This document shows positions 16,880 through 24,814 of a stretch of 54,328 nucleotides of DNA, piece by piece. How positions within the stretch are numbered: position 1 is the first letter of the stretch; each line of letters starts with the position of its first letter. The stretch covers positions 1-54,328 of the forward strand of contig WYEQ01000021.1 of NCBI GenBank assembly GCA_009904015.1, given 5' to 3'. The translations under genes were made by a program, and so were the position numbers. This DNA is from Desulfurococcales archaeon (GTDB taxonomy: Archaea; Thermoproteota; Thermoprotei_A; Sulfolobales; Fervidicoccaceae). The notes beneath the pieces were generated by a model. The model was not told where the DNA came from. It searched no databases and worked only from the letters and a program-made list of their open reading frames with translations.

Positions 16880-17646
16880 TAGCAGAGCATCCGGAAAATC
16901 CCGAGTACAGCTTGGCCCTGGAAGAAGCTCTTTACCACTCAGTAGCCAGGCTCGGTAGCCCCCCTATACTAAGGATATGGCGTCATCGTAACGCCATTAT
17001 ACTAGGCTATTTCCAGAGAGCAGAGGAGGAGGTCGACCTTGACAAAGCACAACAACTAAACGTTAGAGTTGTAAGAAGACTGACTGGTGGGGGAGCAGTA
17101 TACCATGATTATGGTTGCCTACTTTGGTCAATAATAACTAGGGGGCCAGTGGATGGAGGGATCAACTACGTTTATGGATATCTGCTTCGCGGATTCATAA
17201 ATTTTCTTAGAAACTATGCAGATGTAAGGGTAGAGAACGTCAATGACATAGTGATTTATAACAGAAAGGTCTCGGGAACAGCAGCGACTTTCAATAGAAA
17301 AGGAGCGTATTTATTACACGGCACTTTGTTGCTAAAAACAAATCTTCAATTAATGTCGCAATTACTAAGAGTTCCGAAGATTAAACTTCAGGATAAGGGA
17401 GTAACAGATGTCAAGTACAGAGTTGCTAACCTCTACGAGCTCCTTGGCCGAGAAATAGAGCTTCAAGTGCTAATAGAAAAACTTATAGAAGCATACTCAA
17501 AGCTTTTGGGAGAGAAGCCAGTTATAGACCTACCAAGCGAGAAAGAATATGTGTTAGCGGATTATCTATACGAAACCAAGTACAGCAAGAGAGAATGGAA
17601 CTATGAAAGAAAACGGTTCGATGTGAGGATAGAGGATGCCCTCTGA
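16864..17646 (+). CDS. lplA: Lipoate-protein ligase catalytic subunit
   Basis: The BPL/LplA/LipB fold is shown by RRLTGGGAVYHDYGCLLWSI (lipoyl-AMP binding) and KVSGTAATFNRKGAYLLHGT. KIKLQDKGVTDVKYRVANL contains the region that closes over the adenylate. At 260 residues it lacks the C-terminal domain of bacterial LplA, matching the split arrangement with the overlapping upstream gene. It attaches salvaged lipoate to proteins such as GcvH or E2 subunits; none of these is in the window. It ends nine bases from a convergent gene. Confidence 0.9.
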   Translation: MLRVLIAEHPENPEYSLALEEALYHSVARLGSPPILRIWRHRNAIILGYFQRAEEEVDLDKAQQLNVRVVRRLTGGGAVYHDYGCLLWSIITRGPVDGGINYVYGYLLRGFINFLRNYADVRVENVNDIVIYNRKVSGTAATFNRKGAYLLHGTLLLKTNLQLMSQLLRVPKIKLQDKGVTDVKYRVANLYELLGREIELQVLIEKLIEAYSKLLGEKPVIDLPSEKEYVLADYLYETKYSKREWNYERKRFDVRIEDAL

Positions 17647-17654
17647 ATTTTTCG

Positions 17655-18545
17655 CTATCGTGAGGTACACATATCTCTTAGAAAGCATGATTGGCACAGC
17701 TTCTTTCTACAGTATGTCTTGGAGTGAATGTACAATATAGTCTGTAGCCAACCACTAAGACCTCTGAATTCCCTTATGGATTGGCCTACAATGCATTTGT
17801 CATATAGCACGCAGCCATAGCATTTCCTACTTAAATGAGTTAGGCATAAATTCTTGTTGGGGAGGACGTAGTGCTCAATAAGACCGAGTTTCTTAACCAT
17901 TTTTTGATAGTTTCTGTCCGGCGGAGTATAGTATTTTCCGACCCTAGATGAGAATAATAGATAAGCAATAATTATTTTAGGCCCAATGTTCTTTGTCTTT
18001 AGCAGAAGAGGAGCATCAACAACCTTTCTCTCGATCTTCTTAAATGCCAGGTAAGCGTTGGTGAGGTCTTTTAGTTGATAGCTTCTAAACCTGAGGTATG
18101 CTTTTTCAAAGCAGTTAAGGCTTAATCCACAGTCACATAAGTAGTTAATCCATCGAGAAACATTTTTGTGGAAATCCGTGTTTCTTGATAAAAAAGATGA
18201 TAAAAACATTATGTCTTTGTCCACCGTATTGATGGATAATCCAACATCAGCGTAGTAGTTGATTAGCTCATCAATTAATCTTCTATTCTTCTTGGTTAGT
18301 TTTCTCGATTCATTCTCGATGTCTATCCATAATCCTGTTATCTCTCTGGCTTGATTGAGTGTTAACCCACTGAATAATATATTATTTTTACTTACTACAA
18401 TTACTGCGTTTTTTAGTTTCCCATGAATAACGATGTACTTATTGTTTATCTTTTTTATCAACGAGTAATTAAAAGAGGGGTAAATCGTTTTGTCGAGATT
18501 AAATTTTTTATCATTCACTATTTCTATGAAGCCAGTTTTGGTCAT
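17655..18545 (-). CDS. OGG1-like HhH-GPD DNA glycosylase with two cysteine clusters
   Basis: The layout fits the OGG1/AlkA branch of HhH-GPD glycosylases. An N-terminal beta domain (KKFNLDKTIYPSFNYSLIKK) precedes a helical core with MFLSSFLSRNTDFHKNVSRW. The hairpin TKNIGPKIIIAYLLF has Lys at the catalytic lysine position, and YYTPPDRNYQKM has Asp at the catalytic aspartate position. Two cysteine groups follow: C-x7-C-x2-C-x5-C, close to the endonuclease III Fe-S loop, and a second C-x4-C-x2-C-x5-C at the extreme C-terminus. The start overlaps the radical SAM stop by four bases. The call is by motif only; the lesion recognised is unknown. Confidence 0.6.
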   Translation of the reverse strand: MTKTGFIEIVNDKKFNLDKTIYPSFNYSLIKKINNKYIVIHGKLKNAVIVVSKNNILFSGLTLNQAREITGLWIDIENESRKLTKKNRRLIDELINYYADVGLSINTVDKDIMFLSSFLSRNTDFHKNVSRWINYLCDCGLSLNCFEKAYLRFRSYQLKDLTNAYLAFKKIERKVVDAPLLLKTKNIGPKIIIAYLLFSSRVGKYYTPPDRNYQKMVKKLGLIEHYVLPNKNLCLTHLSRKCYGCVLYDKCIVGQSIREFRGLSGWLQTILYIHSKTYCRKKLCQSCFLRDMCTSR

Positions 18546-19324
18546 ATATATTTCTCCGGTATATTATCGGGCTCGAAGAACACTTTAGGGAATAATTTGT
18601 GTTTTCTTAATAATTCTTTAACATGTGGATACAAAAACACGTATTCTTCCTCATACTCTTCCTCATATTTCTTGTTTATATCTCTCAGCCTTTCCTTAAG
18701 GTTAAGGCAATCCTTTTCTTCGCTAAAGCTCATCATAACAGCTGGGTGAGCGCTTACTTCATACTTAGATAAATATTCAAGTGCTTTTAACTGAAGCTCA
18801 AATCCCCACGGGTATGCTCCTGTTAGTAACGAGAAATCCTGTGCAGTGCATCCCTTAATAGATACTCTCACATGCAAATTATCCAGTCCCACTAGTTTTT
18901 TAGCGTTTTCTTCACTGTAGCCAATAAGAATACCGTTTGTTTCAAGAATGAATAGTATTTCGGGGGCTTTAATGCCAACCTGCTTGATTACTTCCAAGGT
19001 ATGGTCAAGTGAAAGTGTAGGCTCCCCACCGCTTATCCTTACATACCTGTAACCATTTTTTCTTGCAATCTCAACTAGTCTTGTTGAAACCTCATCAGGA
19101 TTTTTCCATTCTCCTACATGCACAGCGTTATCTCTTACTCTCCAACTCCAGCAGAACTTGCATCTGAGGTTACAGCCTACGCAATCAGCTGTTGCTATTC
19201 CTCCGTACCATCTTCCTCCCCTGAACCTGTAGTATTTTCTTTCCTGGTTGGGGCCTTGGCCCCTCGTAACAACCTTGGATACGGCTTCCCCAAGTTTTAT
19301 TGGGTCATAGTAGCTTAGGGACAT
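18542..19324 (-). CDS. Radical SAM protein
   Basis: The cluster motif is CNLRCKFCW near residues 51-59, followed by the glycine-rich SAM site RYVRISGGEPTLSLDH and FILETNGILIGY. The C-terminal part carries a charged EEEYEEEY stretch. The arrangement resembles archaeal radical SAM proteins of the activase or AdoMet-dependent modification type; no specific substrate can be named. It is translationally coupled to the OGG-like glycosylase (ATGA overlap) and lies 28 bases after the molybdopterin-binding gene, so it is probably third in a four-gene operon. Confidence 0.88.
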   Translation of the reverse strand: MSLSYYDPIKLGEAVSKVVTRGQGPNQERKYYRFRGGRWYGGIATADCVGCNLRCKFCWSWRVRDNAVHVGEWKNPDEVSTRLVEIARKNGYRYVRISGGEPTLSLDHTLEVIKQVGIKAPEILFILETNGILIGYSEENAKKLVGLDNLHVRVSIKGCTAQDFSLLTGAYPWGFELQLKALEYLSKYEVSAHPAVMMSFSEEKDCLNLKERLRDINKKYEEEYEEEYVFLYPHVKELLRKHKLFPKVFFEPDNIPEKYI

Positions 19325-19352
19325 ATCTAATCATTTGTTCAGTGGTTCTTCA

Positions 19353-20366
19353 CTAATCTTTGTGTTTTGACAGGTAATAATCACTTAGTCCACCGTGAGC
19401 TAAGCTTAGAAGATATTCTCTCGTTATTCTTGTTCTTGATAAAACCCAGGGCAAAAGTATATCTAAAATGTTGTAATCTGGGTAGTGAATAATGCCTCCT
19501 GAAACCCCGATTATAGGCTTGCCCTCGAGATAAGCCACCATCGTCATAGTGCTAGGCTTGACTGGGATACCGTAAGCGACCACTTCATCGGCAATTGAAG
19601 CTATTACCTTGGGTGTATAATCGTTGGGGTCAACGCTCATCCCTCCAGTAATCACCACGGCATCGTTTTTCATAAGTAAGTTCAAGATCGCTTTTCTAAT
19701 CATCTCTGGGTCATCAGGAACAATAATTTTCTCCGTTAACTCAAAGCCGTATACCTGTGCTTTTTTCTTGAGAATTTCTTCTGAAAGGTCCTTCTTTCTA
19801 CCCTCGTATAGCTCGGTACCTGTGGCTACAAGGCCTATCCGGGTTGTAACAATTTCTCTGACCTCTATCAATGGCCCCTCAATGCTTGCTAGAGAGAGAA
19901 AATGATTCATAACGTCAACGGGGATGGAGAAGGGTATAAGGTCCACGATTCCGACTTTCTCATCTTTATCAACGAGTGTTCCGGTTCTCCTTGTTATTAC
20001 GACGAAGACTCCGTACTTATTTATATCGTATAATAGCTTTGTGTTTACTAATAGCAAACCCCTAGCGACTGATTTCATGACGGCTTTGCCTTCATCAGCG
20101 TTTGATGCAGTGATGTTTCTGCCACTGAGAGATTGGGCTAACCTAAGCACAGCTTCATCTTCGTGAACCTCGTTTATCGTTTCCTCACCTTCATCATATA
20201 CGTACACGTAGTAATGGCCATTATCCTTCAGTATCTCAATGTCCTCGGGTGTTAGCCTCTTCCCTTTTTTAATGATAGCTCCCTTAAAGCTTGGGGTGGA
20301 GGCCGTGGTATCATAAGCGATTATCTTACCGACAGCGTCATCAGTCCTAACTACTCTTATCTTCAT
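19353..20366 (-). CDS. Molybdopterin-binding protein (MoeA/MogA-like domain)
   Basis: The C-terminal half is a MoCF_biosynth/MPTb domain: TRIGLVATGTELYEG, VPDDPEMIRKAI, DAVVITGGMSVDPNDYTP and GVSGGIIHYP. The N-terminal half (GKIIAYDTTASTPSFKGA) resembles the archaeal molybdopterin-binding family with a SAF-like start. At 337 residues it lacks the full four-domain MoeA architecture. The role is presumably cofactor handling for Mo or W enzymes. It starts ten bases after the CoA-disulfide reductase gene stop on the same strand. Confidence 0.85.
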   Translation of the reverse strand: MKIRVVRTDDAVGKIIAYDTTASTPSFKGAIIKKGKRLTPEDIEILKDNGHYYVYVYDEGEETINEVHEDEAVLRLAQSLSGRNITASNADEGKAVMKSVARGLLLVNTKLLYDINKYGVFVVITRRTGTLVDKDEKVGIVDLIPFSIPVDVMNHFLSLASIEGPLIEVREIVTTRIGLVATGTELYEGRKKDLSEEILKKKAQVYGFELTEKIIVPDDPEMIRKAILNLLMKNDAVVITGGMSVDPNDYTPKVIASIADEVVAYGIPVKPSTMTMVAYLEGKPIIGVSGGIIHYPDYNILDILLPWVLSRTRITREYLLSLAHGGLSDYYLSKHKD

Positions 20367-20376
20367 TTTAATCCCT

Positions 20377-21711
20377 CTATTCCTTTAGTAGAACTCTGGC
20401 AGCTGTAACCAGCGGGTGCCAAACGGGAGCCACGGCAGGCATGTAGCCAAGGTCGGCGAAGAACAGCTCTTCAATGCTCATTGATTTATCTATAGCTATG
20501 GATAAGGCATCTAGATAACCGGCCACAGCTTCCGTATAGCCAGCCACTTGTGCTCCAATTATAACATCATCGCTATTCCTGACTACTAGCTTTACGTATA
20601 CTTCGCTTCCACCAGGGTAGTAGTGGGCTTTTGAGTGATGCTTTATTAGCTTTGCCTTGACACTTATCCCCTTGCTTGTGGCTTCCTTTTCCGTTAAGCC
20701 AGTACGACCAATATATAGTTCGTTAAACTTAGTTATGGAGGTTCCAATTATCCCCGGGAAAACCATGGTATTGCCTAAAGCAGCGTTATTGCCTGCCACG
20801 TATCCCTCCTTGTTCGCTGCCGGAGCGAGGGGAACCCAAGTTTTCTCTCCAGTGATTTTGTTTGTTTTCTCAGCTACATCTCCAGCAGCATATATGTTAG
20901 TAATTAACGTCTCCATGTGCTTGTTTACTACAATGGCGTCGCTTACTCCGAGGGGGATCCCAGCTTTTTTTGCTAAATCATTGTTAGGAGTCACGCCTAG
21001 AGCAAGAATAACCATGTCTCCCACGTACTCGTTTTTATCGGTAGCCACAACTAGTTTATCGTCTTTCCTGTTGATTTCAACTAATGATTCCTCCAGGTGA
21101 AGCTCAGCCCCCTCTCTCTTTACCTCTTCAGTCAGCAATAACGCGATTTCCTTGTCGAGCACCTTTTCCATCAGTAATGAAAGCTTCTCTATTACTAAGA
21201 CTTTTTTACCTAATCTTAGCAGGTTCTCCGTTATCTCTATTCCTATATAGCTTCCTCCAACCACAATGATTCTATGGGCTCTGTTTATCTTCTCTCTAAG
21301 CTTCTCCGTAAATGCAGGGTGCCTGATGGTCTCCACTCCTTCCAGCTCAACGCCATTTATTATTGGCTTTATTGGCTTGGCGCCCGTAGCTATAATGAGC
21401 TTGTCGAACACGATTTTATCCACACGGCCATTTCTACTTATGGTAACAGCTTGTTTATCTATATCTATCTCCTCTACCTTCGTGTTTGTAAGAACGCGTA
21501 TGCCTCTTTCCTTTTCGAACTTCTCGGGGCTATAGACAAACAGTTTGTCAATTGGGGATAACCCGCCTATGGCGTATGGAATACCACATGGAGCATGAGT
21601 AATGATGTTTGTCTCCTCTAAAAGATAGACCTCGCTGTTAGGCATTGTTTTCTTCGCTCTTGAAGCAGCACTAGACCCAGCAGCCCCTCCACCAATAATC
21701 ACTACTTTCAT
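20377..21711 (-). CDS. cdr: CoA-disulfide reductase / NAD(P)H oxidase-type flavoprotein
   Basis: This is a class III pyridine-nucleotide-disulfide oxidoreductase. The FAD-binding start is VVIIGGGAAGSSAASRAKK; a single redox cysteine lies in THAPCGIPYAIGG; the NAD(P) site is RIIVVGGSYIGIEI; the second FAD contact is NIYAAGDVAE; a C-terminal dimerisation domain completes the 444 residues. In hyperthermophiles these enzymes reduce CoA disulfide, polysulfide/S0 or oxygen; which one cannot be told. A TATA-like TATTTAAG at about 21741-21748 suggests it is the first gene of the operon that continues into the molybdopterin-binding, radical SAM and glycosylase genes. Confidence 0.9.
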   Translation of the reverse strand: MKVVIIGGGAAGSSAASRAKKTMPNSEVYLLEETNIITHAPCGIPYAIGGLSPIDKLFVYSPEKFEKERGIRVLTNTKVEEIDIDKQAVTISRNGRVDKIVFDKLIIATGAKPIKPIINGVELEGVETIRHPAFTEKLREKINRAHRIIVVGGSYIGIEITENLLRLGKKVLVIEKLSLLMEKVLDKEIALLLTEEVKREGAELHLEESLVEINRKDDKLVVATDKNEYVGDMVILALGVTPNNDLAKKAGIPLGVSDAIVVNKHMETLITNIYAAGDVAEKTNKITGEKTWVPLAPAANKEGYVAGNNAALGNTMVFPGIIGTSITKFNELYIGRTGLTEKEATSKGISVKAKLIKHHSKAHYYPGGSEVYVKLVVRNSDDVIIGAQVAGYTEAVAGYLDALSIAIDKSMSIEELFFADLGYMPAVAPVWHPLVTAARVLLKE

Positions 21712-21810
21712 AGTAGCATCCCAAAATTGTTTGCTAGCTTAAATAATAAAATATTTGCATATAGATAAGTTAATTTCTAACCCGCAACAATATAATAACA
21801 GGTGCGCGTA

Positions 21811-22287
21811 ATGGAGCATAAGAGACAAATAGATAATAAAAAACTAGTAGATATGCTTAAAAAGGCATACGCCGATGAATGGATTGCCGGCTACTACTAC
21901 TTGTATATAGGGTACTTCGTTAAAGGGCCCTTCAGCGAAGACATAGAAGAGCTGTTCAATGAAGTAGCGAAGGAAGAGCTAGAGGAACACACCAAGATGT
22001 TGGCAGATAGGTTACAACAGCTAGGCGAGGATCCCCCATCAGATTTCAAGTCTCTATGGGACTTATCTCCATGCAAGTTCTCCGAAATCCCATCAGACCC
22101 ATACAACACTCAAGGTCTGCTGAAAGCGGGTGTGCTAGCTGAGGAGTGCGCTATAAAGGCTTACAAGGAGCTTTATGATTATGTTCATGGAGTGGACCCG
22201 GTAACCGAGGAGATTGCTAGGCACCTGCTTGCTGATGAAACGGAGCATAGAACCAAGTTCGAGAACATGATGGTTAAACAGAGCTGA
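21811..22287 (+). CDS. dpsL: DPS-like ferritin-family protein (thioferritin)
   Basis: A four-helix ferritin-like fold is shown by ADEWIAGYYYLYIG, EVAKEELEEHTKM (E-E-x-x-H) and LLADETEHRTKFENM. Two cysteines, in LSPCKFSEIP and LAEECAIKAYKEL, match the conserved pair of archaeal DPSL (thioferritin) proteins near the di-iron site. It oxidises Fe(II) with peroxide and stores iron, protecting DNA. The ATG at 21811 (MEHKRQ) is preferred over GTG 21802. Its neighbours include CoA-disulfide reductase and peroxiredoxin. Confidence 0.87.
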   Translation: MEHKRQIDNKKLVDMLKKAYADEWIAGYYYLYIGYFVKGPFSEDIEELFNEVAKEELEEHTKMLADRLQQLGEDPPSDFKSLWDLSPCKFSEIPSDPYNTQGLLKAGVLAEECAIKAYKELYDYVHGVDPVTEEIARHLLADETEHRTKFENMMVKQS

Positions 22288-22296
22288 AATAAGAAA

Positions 22297-22347
22297 AAGA
22301 TGAAGAGCCTAGTAAGGACTGATTAATGATGAGACCAGGCTAACTGA
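22297..22347 (+). ncRNA. C/D box sRNA candidate
   Basis: The short gap after dpsL has all four boxes in order: C box AAGATGA (22297-22303, one mismatch), D' CTGA (22319-22322), C' ATGATGA (22326-22332, perfect) and D CTGA (22344-22347). The intervals are a 15-base upstream guide region, a 3-base D'-C' spacer and an 11-base downstream guide, matching the compact archaeal design. The complement of the second guide contains TAGCCTGGT, a word often seen in archaeal tRNA D arms, so a tRNA target is possible. It is probably released from the dpsL 3' end. Confidence 0.72.
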
Positions 22348-22354
22348 AAAAAAA
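22347..22354 (-). terminator. T8 terminator of the peroxiredoxin gene
   Basis: On the minus strand eight T directly follow the peroxiredoxin stop codon, the usual archaeal U-tract signal. The tract abuts the D box of the convergent sRNA. Confidence 0.55.
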
Positions 22355-23008
22355 TTACAATTTTTTAAAGGCGAACCACCAGTCGTATCCTTCAAGCTCG
22401 CCCTTCTTTATTTTCTCAAGTCTACTGAATGCCTCCTCGGCTGTTGCTGCTGGCGGTATTATTACCTTGTCTCCTATCAACTCGTTGTTCGGCCAGTTAG
22501 CGGGCACGGCTACCTTGTATTCATCACTTATTTGAAGCGCTTTCAGTGCTCTCAGAATTTCATCCATGTTCCTGCCTATTTCCTGTGGGTAATAGATTAT
22601 CAGCCTAACCACGCCGTTGGGGTCAATGATGAATACTGCTCTAACAGTGTTTGTTCCTTTGCCAGGATGTATTAGTCCAAGAGTCTTTGAGACCTCCCCT
22701 GTATCATCAGCTATTATTGGGAACTCTATATTAACGCCTAGCTTCTCCTTTATCCACTCTACCCACTTTATGTGAGAGAATACCTGGTCAATGCTAAGGC
22801 CAATAAGCTCTGCGTTTAACTCTCTGAATTTATCGTATCTCTTCTGGAAAGCTACAAACTCAGTTGTACATACTGGCGTGAAGTCAGCTGGATGTGCGAA
22901 CAGAACCCACCATTTACCCTTGAAGTGGTCGGGTAGTTTTATTACTCCATGCGTTGTTTTTACCGTTATCTCGGGGAATTTTTCTCCGAGTAGTATCAAT
23001 TTTCTCAC
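22355..23008 (-). CDS. Peroxiredoxin, Prx6 type, apparently one-cysteine
   Basis: The peroxidatic site is [17 protein letters not shown]. The family also shows [16 protein letters not shown], the RAVFIIDP segment with conserved Arg, and a Prx6-type C-terminal arm ending DWWFAFKKL. Related crenarchaeal enzymes such as the Aeropyrum one carry resolving cysteines near that C-terminus; here the peroxidatic Cys is the only cysteine in the protein. The frame extends to 23029, but the TATA box predicts a transcript start near 23010, so the GTG at 23008 ([13 protein letters not shown]) is likely used without a leader. Confidence 0.9.
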   Translation of the reverse strand: MRKLILLGEKFPEITVKTTHGVIKLPDHFKGKWWVLFAHPADFTPVCTTEFVAFQKRYDKFRELNAELIGLSIDQVFSHIKWVEWIKEKLGVNIEFPIIADDTGEVSKTLGLIHPGKGTNTVRAVFIIDPNGVVRLIIYYPQEIGRNMDEILRALKALQISDEYKVAVPANWPNNELIGDKVIIPPAATAEEAFSRLEKIKKGELEGYDWWFAFKKL

Positions 23009-23029
23009 CAAAAACATATAATATTCCAC

Positions 23030-23043
23030 GAATATATAAATTT
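23030..23043. promoter_or_regulatory. Shared, nearly symmetric TATA element between peroxiredoxin and Lrp genes
   Basis: A single AATATATAAATTTA stretch lies between the divergent genes and can be read as a TATA box on both strands. Taken as 26 bases from its centre, starts would fall near 23010 (peroxiredoxin, at a GTG) and near 23062 (Lrp, at a TTG). Confidence 0.5.
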
Positions 23044-23047
23044 ATGT

Positions 23048-23482
23048 ATGGTGATTCGCGAATTGATTGACGAAATCGATAAAATGATACTGAACAAGTT
23101 GATAGTGGATGCAAGAGCTAGCTGGACAACGCTTGCAAAGGAGCTGGGAGTAAATGAATCAACAATTAGATACAGGGTAAGAAAGCTCGAGGACTCCGGG
23201 GTAATAGTTGGGTACAAGGCTAAAATTAATTACGTCAAGGCAGGTCTGACTTCGAGCTTAACGGGCATAGACGTGGAGCCGGAGCATTTATGGCGTGTTA
23301 TAAATGAGCTGAGACAAAAAGACGAAGTAGTCCAGCTATACCTAACAACTGGCGACCACGTTATAATCGCGGAGATAATCGCTGAGAACAAGGAATTACT
23401 AGAGAAAATACATAATTATATATCCAGCCTTCCCGGAGTCAAAAGGGTTTGCCCATCCATTGTTACGGATATCTATAAGTAA
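23048..23482 (+). CDS. Lrp/AsnC family transcriptional regulator
   Basis: The N-terminal winged helix-turn-helix reads DEIDKMILNKLIVDARASW, then LAKELGVNESTIRYRVRKL. The C-terminal RAM ligand-binding domain runs from about residue 62 (LTSSLTGIDVEPEHLW to SSLPGVKRV). The outer start is ATG 23048; TTG 23063 would give MIDEIDKMIL and fit a leaderless transcript. The gene is divergent from peroxiredoxin and shares its promoter, so it may autoregulate and control that gene; this is an inference from position. Confidence 0.9.
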   Translation: MVIRELIDEIDKMILNKLIVDARASWTTLAKELGVNESTIRYRVRKLEDSGVIVGYKAKINYVKAGLTSSLTGIDVEPEHLWRVINELRQKDEVVQLYLTTGDHVIIAEIIAENKELLEKIHNYISSLPGVKRVCPSIVTDIYK

Positions 23483-23586
23483 GCTAAAGCTATAAGTTAT
23501 TTATTAGAGCCGCTATGAACACAAAATTAATTACTCACCTTCACGTTGTAACAGAGAATTGATTTTAACCTGAAAGGAGAATCACT

Positions 23587-24774
23587 ATGAGAAACAATAA
23601 AAAAGATTTTTATACTTTAATTATTCTTTTCGGCGTAGTCTCTCTTCTAGCCGATATTGTTTACGAGGGGGCTAGATCGATATCCGGTGATTACATTAAT
23701 TATTTGAAGGGCCCAGCTATAGCCGCTGGATTAATAGGGGCAGGAGAGCTTTTGGGGTATGGCTTTAGGTTTGTTAGCGGTGTTTTTTCACTTAAGTTTA
23801 GAAGCGAGAAATTCCTGTGGGCTATTGTATTTGTTGGATACGCTATACAGGCTGTATTTATTCCTCTACTAGCATTTACTGGTAGCTGGGGAATAGCTGT
23901 TATACTTTATCTTTTAGAGAGAGTGGGAAAAGGCCTTAGAACACCTGCTAGGGATGCCTTGCTAGCAGAGGTAAGTAAAAGTGTTGGGAGGGGGCTTGGC
24001 TTTGGGATTCACGAGGTTCTCGACCAGCTCGGGGCAATAACGGGACCATTACTAGTAGGGCTAACTTATAGCTATGGTGGATATAGGCCAGCTTTCTTAA
24101 TACTCGCTGTTCCGGGAGCATTGAACCTGCTTACCCTGTTTTACCTAATGAAGAAATACTATCTGCTCAAGCCAGCTATTGTTGAGGATACACAAAAGTA
24201 TGGTGGCAGTGCTTCAGATATAACCATATCTGATAGAAACGCATTGTTGTACTTCTTGTTTGTAGCTTTATTATCTATAGGGTTTATTCACTGGTCAATT
24301 ATATCGTATTATATGAGCTATGAGCTTGGGAAAAACGCCTCGGAAATAGCTTATTTGTATAGCATAGCGATGCTCGCGGATGCACTTATAGCTATACCTA
24401 TAGGGGTTTTATTCGATAAAATGGGGCTGAAAACTCTGCTAATAGTTCCGTCTCTCGCGTTGTTTCTGCCCGTTTTCCTGGTGCTCGCTATATCTACCTT
24501 GTTCCGTGTTTTATCAGCTATTCTCTTTGGGCTCGTGATGTCAGCTTTTGAAACTATACTTAGGTCTGCTATACCATTGTTTGTTGTGAAAGAAAAGCTC
24601 GCTTACGTCTACGGTGTTTTCGGTCTAATCCAGGGGACTTCGTGGTTTGCCGGTAGCATGATAATATCCTATTTGTACCAGACCTTCGGGAAAATTACGG
24701 CTTTTATCTACTTACCTATACCAGCTATAATGATTTCTCTTGTATTACTGTTGGCTATAACCAAGAAAAAGTAA
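23587..24774 (+). CDS. Major facilitator superfamily transporter
   Basis: About twelve hydrophobic segments are seen. The loop motif RVGKGLRTPARDALLAE follows the fourth helix, and FDKMGLKTLL follows the eighth; both fit a prokaryotic MFS subgroup with the G-x-R-x-PARDAL motif. The substrate cannot be predicted. The RBS is AAAGGAG, about seven bases before the ATG. Confidence 0.88.
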   Translation: MRNNKKDFYTLIILFGVVSLLADIVYEGARSISGDYINYLKGPAIAAGLIGAGELLGYGFRFVSGVFSLKFRSEKFLWAIVFVGYAIQAVFIPLLAFTGSWGIAVILYLLERVGKGLRTPARDALLAEVSKSVGRGLGFGIHEVLDQLGAITGPLLVGLTYSYGGYRPAFLILAVPGALNLLTLFYLMKKYYLLKPAIVEDTQKYGGSASDITISDRNALLYFLFVALLSIGFIHWSIISYYMSYELGKNASEIAYLYSIAMLADALIAIPIGVLFDKMGLKTLLIVPSLALFLPVFLVLAISTLFRVLSAILFGLVMSAFETILRSAIPLFVVKEKLAYVYGVFGLIQGTSWFAGSMIISYLYQTFGKITAFIYLPIPAIMISLVLLLAITKKK

Positions 24775-24814
24775 GCCTAATTCGCTTCTTTAACATTATT
24801 TATTAGTAAGAAAC

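Noticed and set aside
18600-18670. EEEYEEEY repeat in the radical SAM protein as a possible microsatellite.
   Set aside because: Only two to three units, within a coding sequence; not a distinct repeat element.
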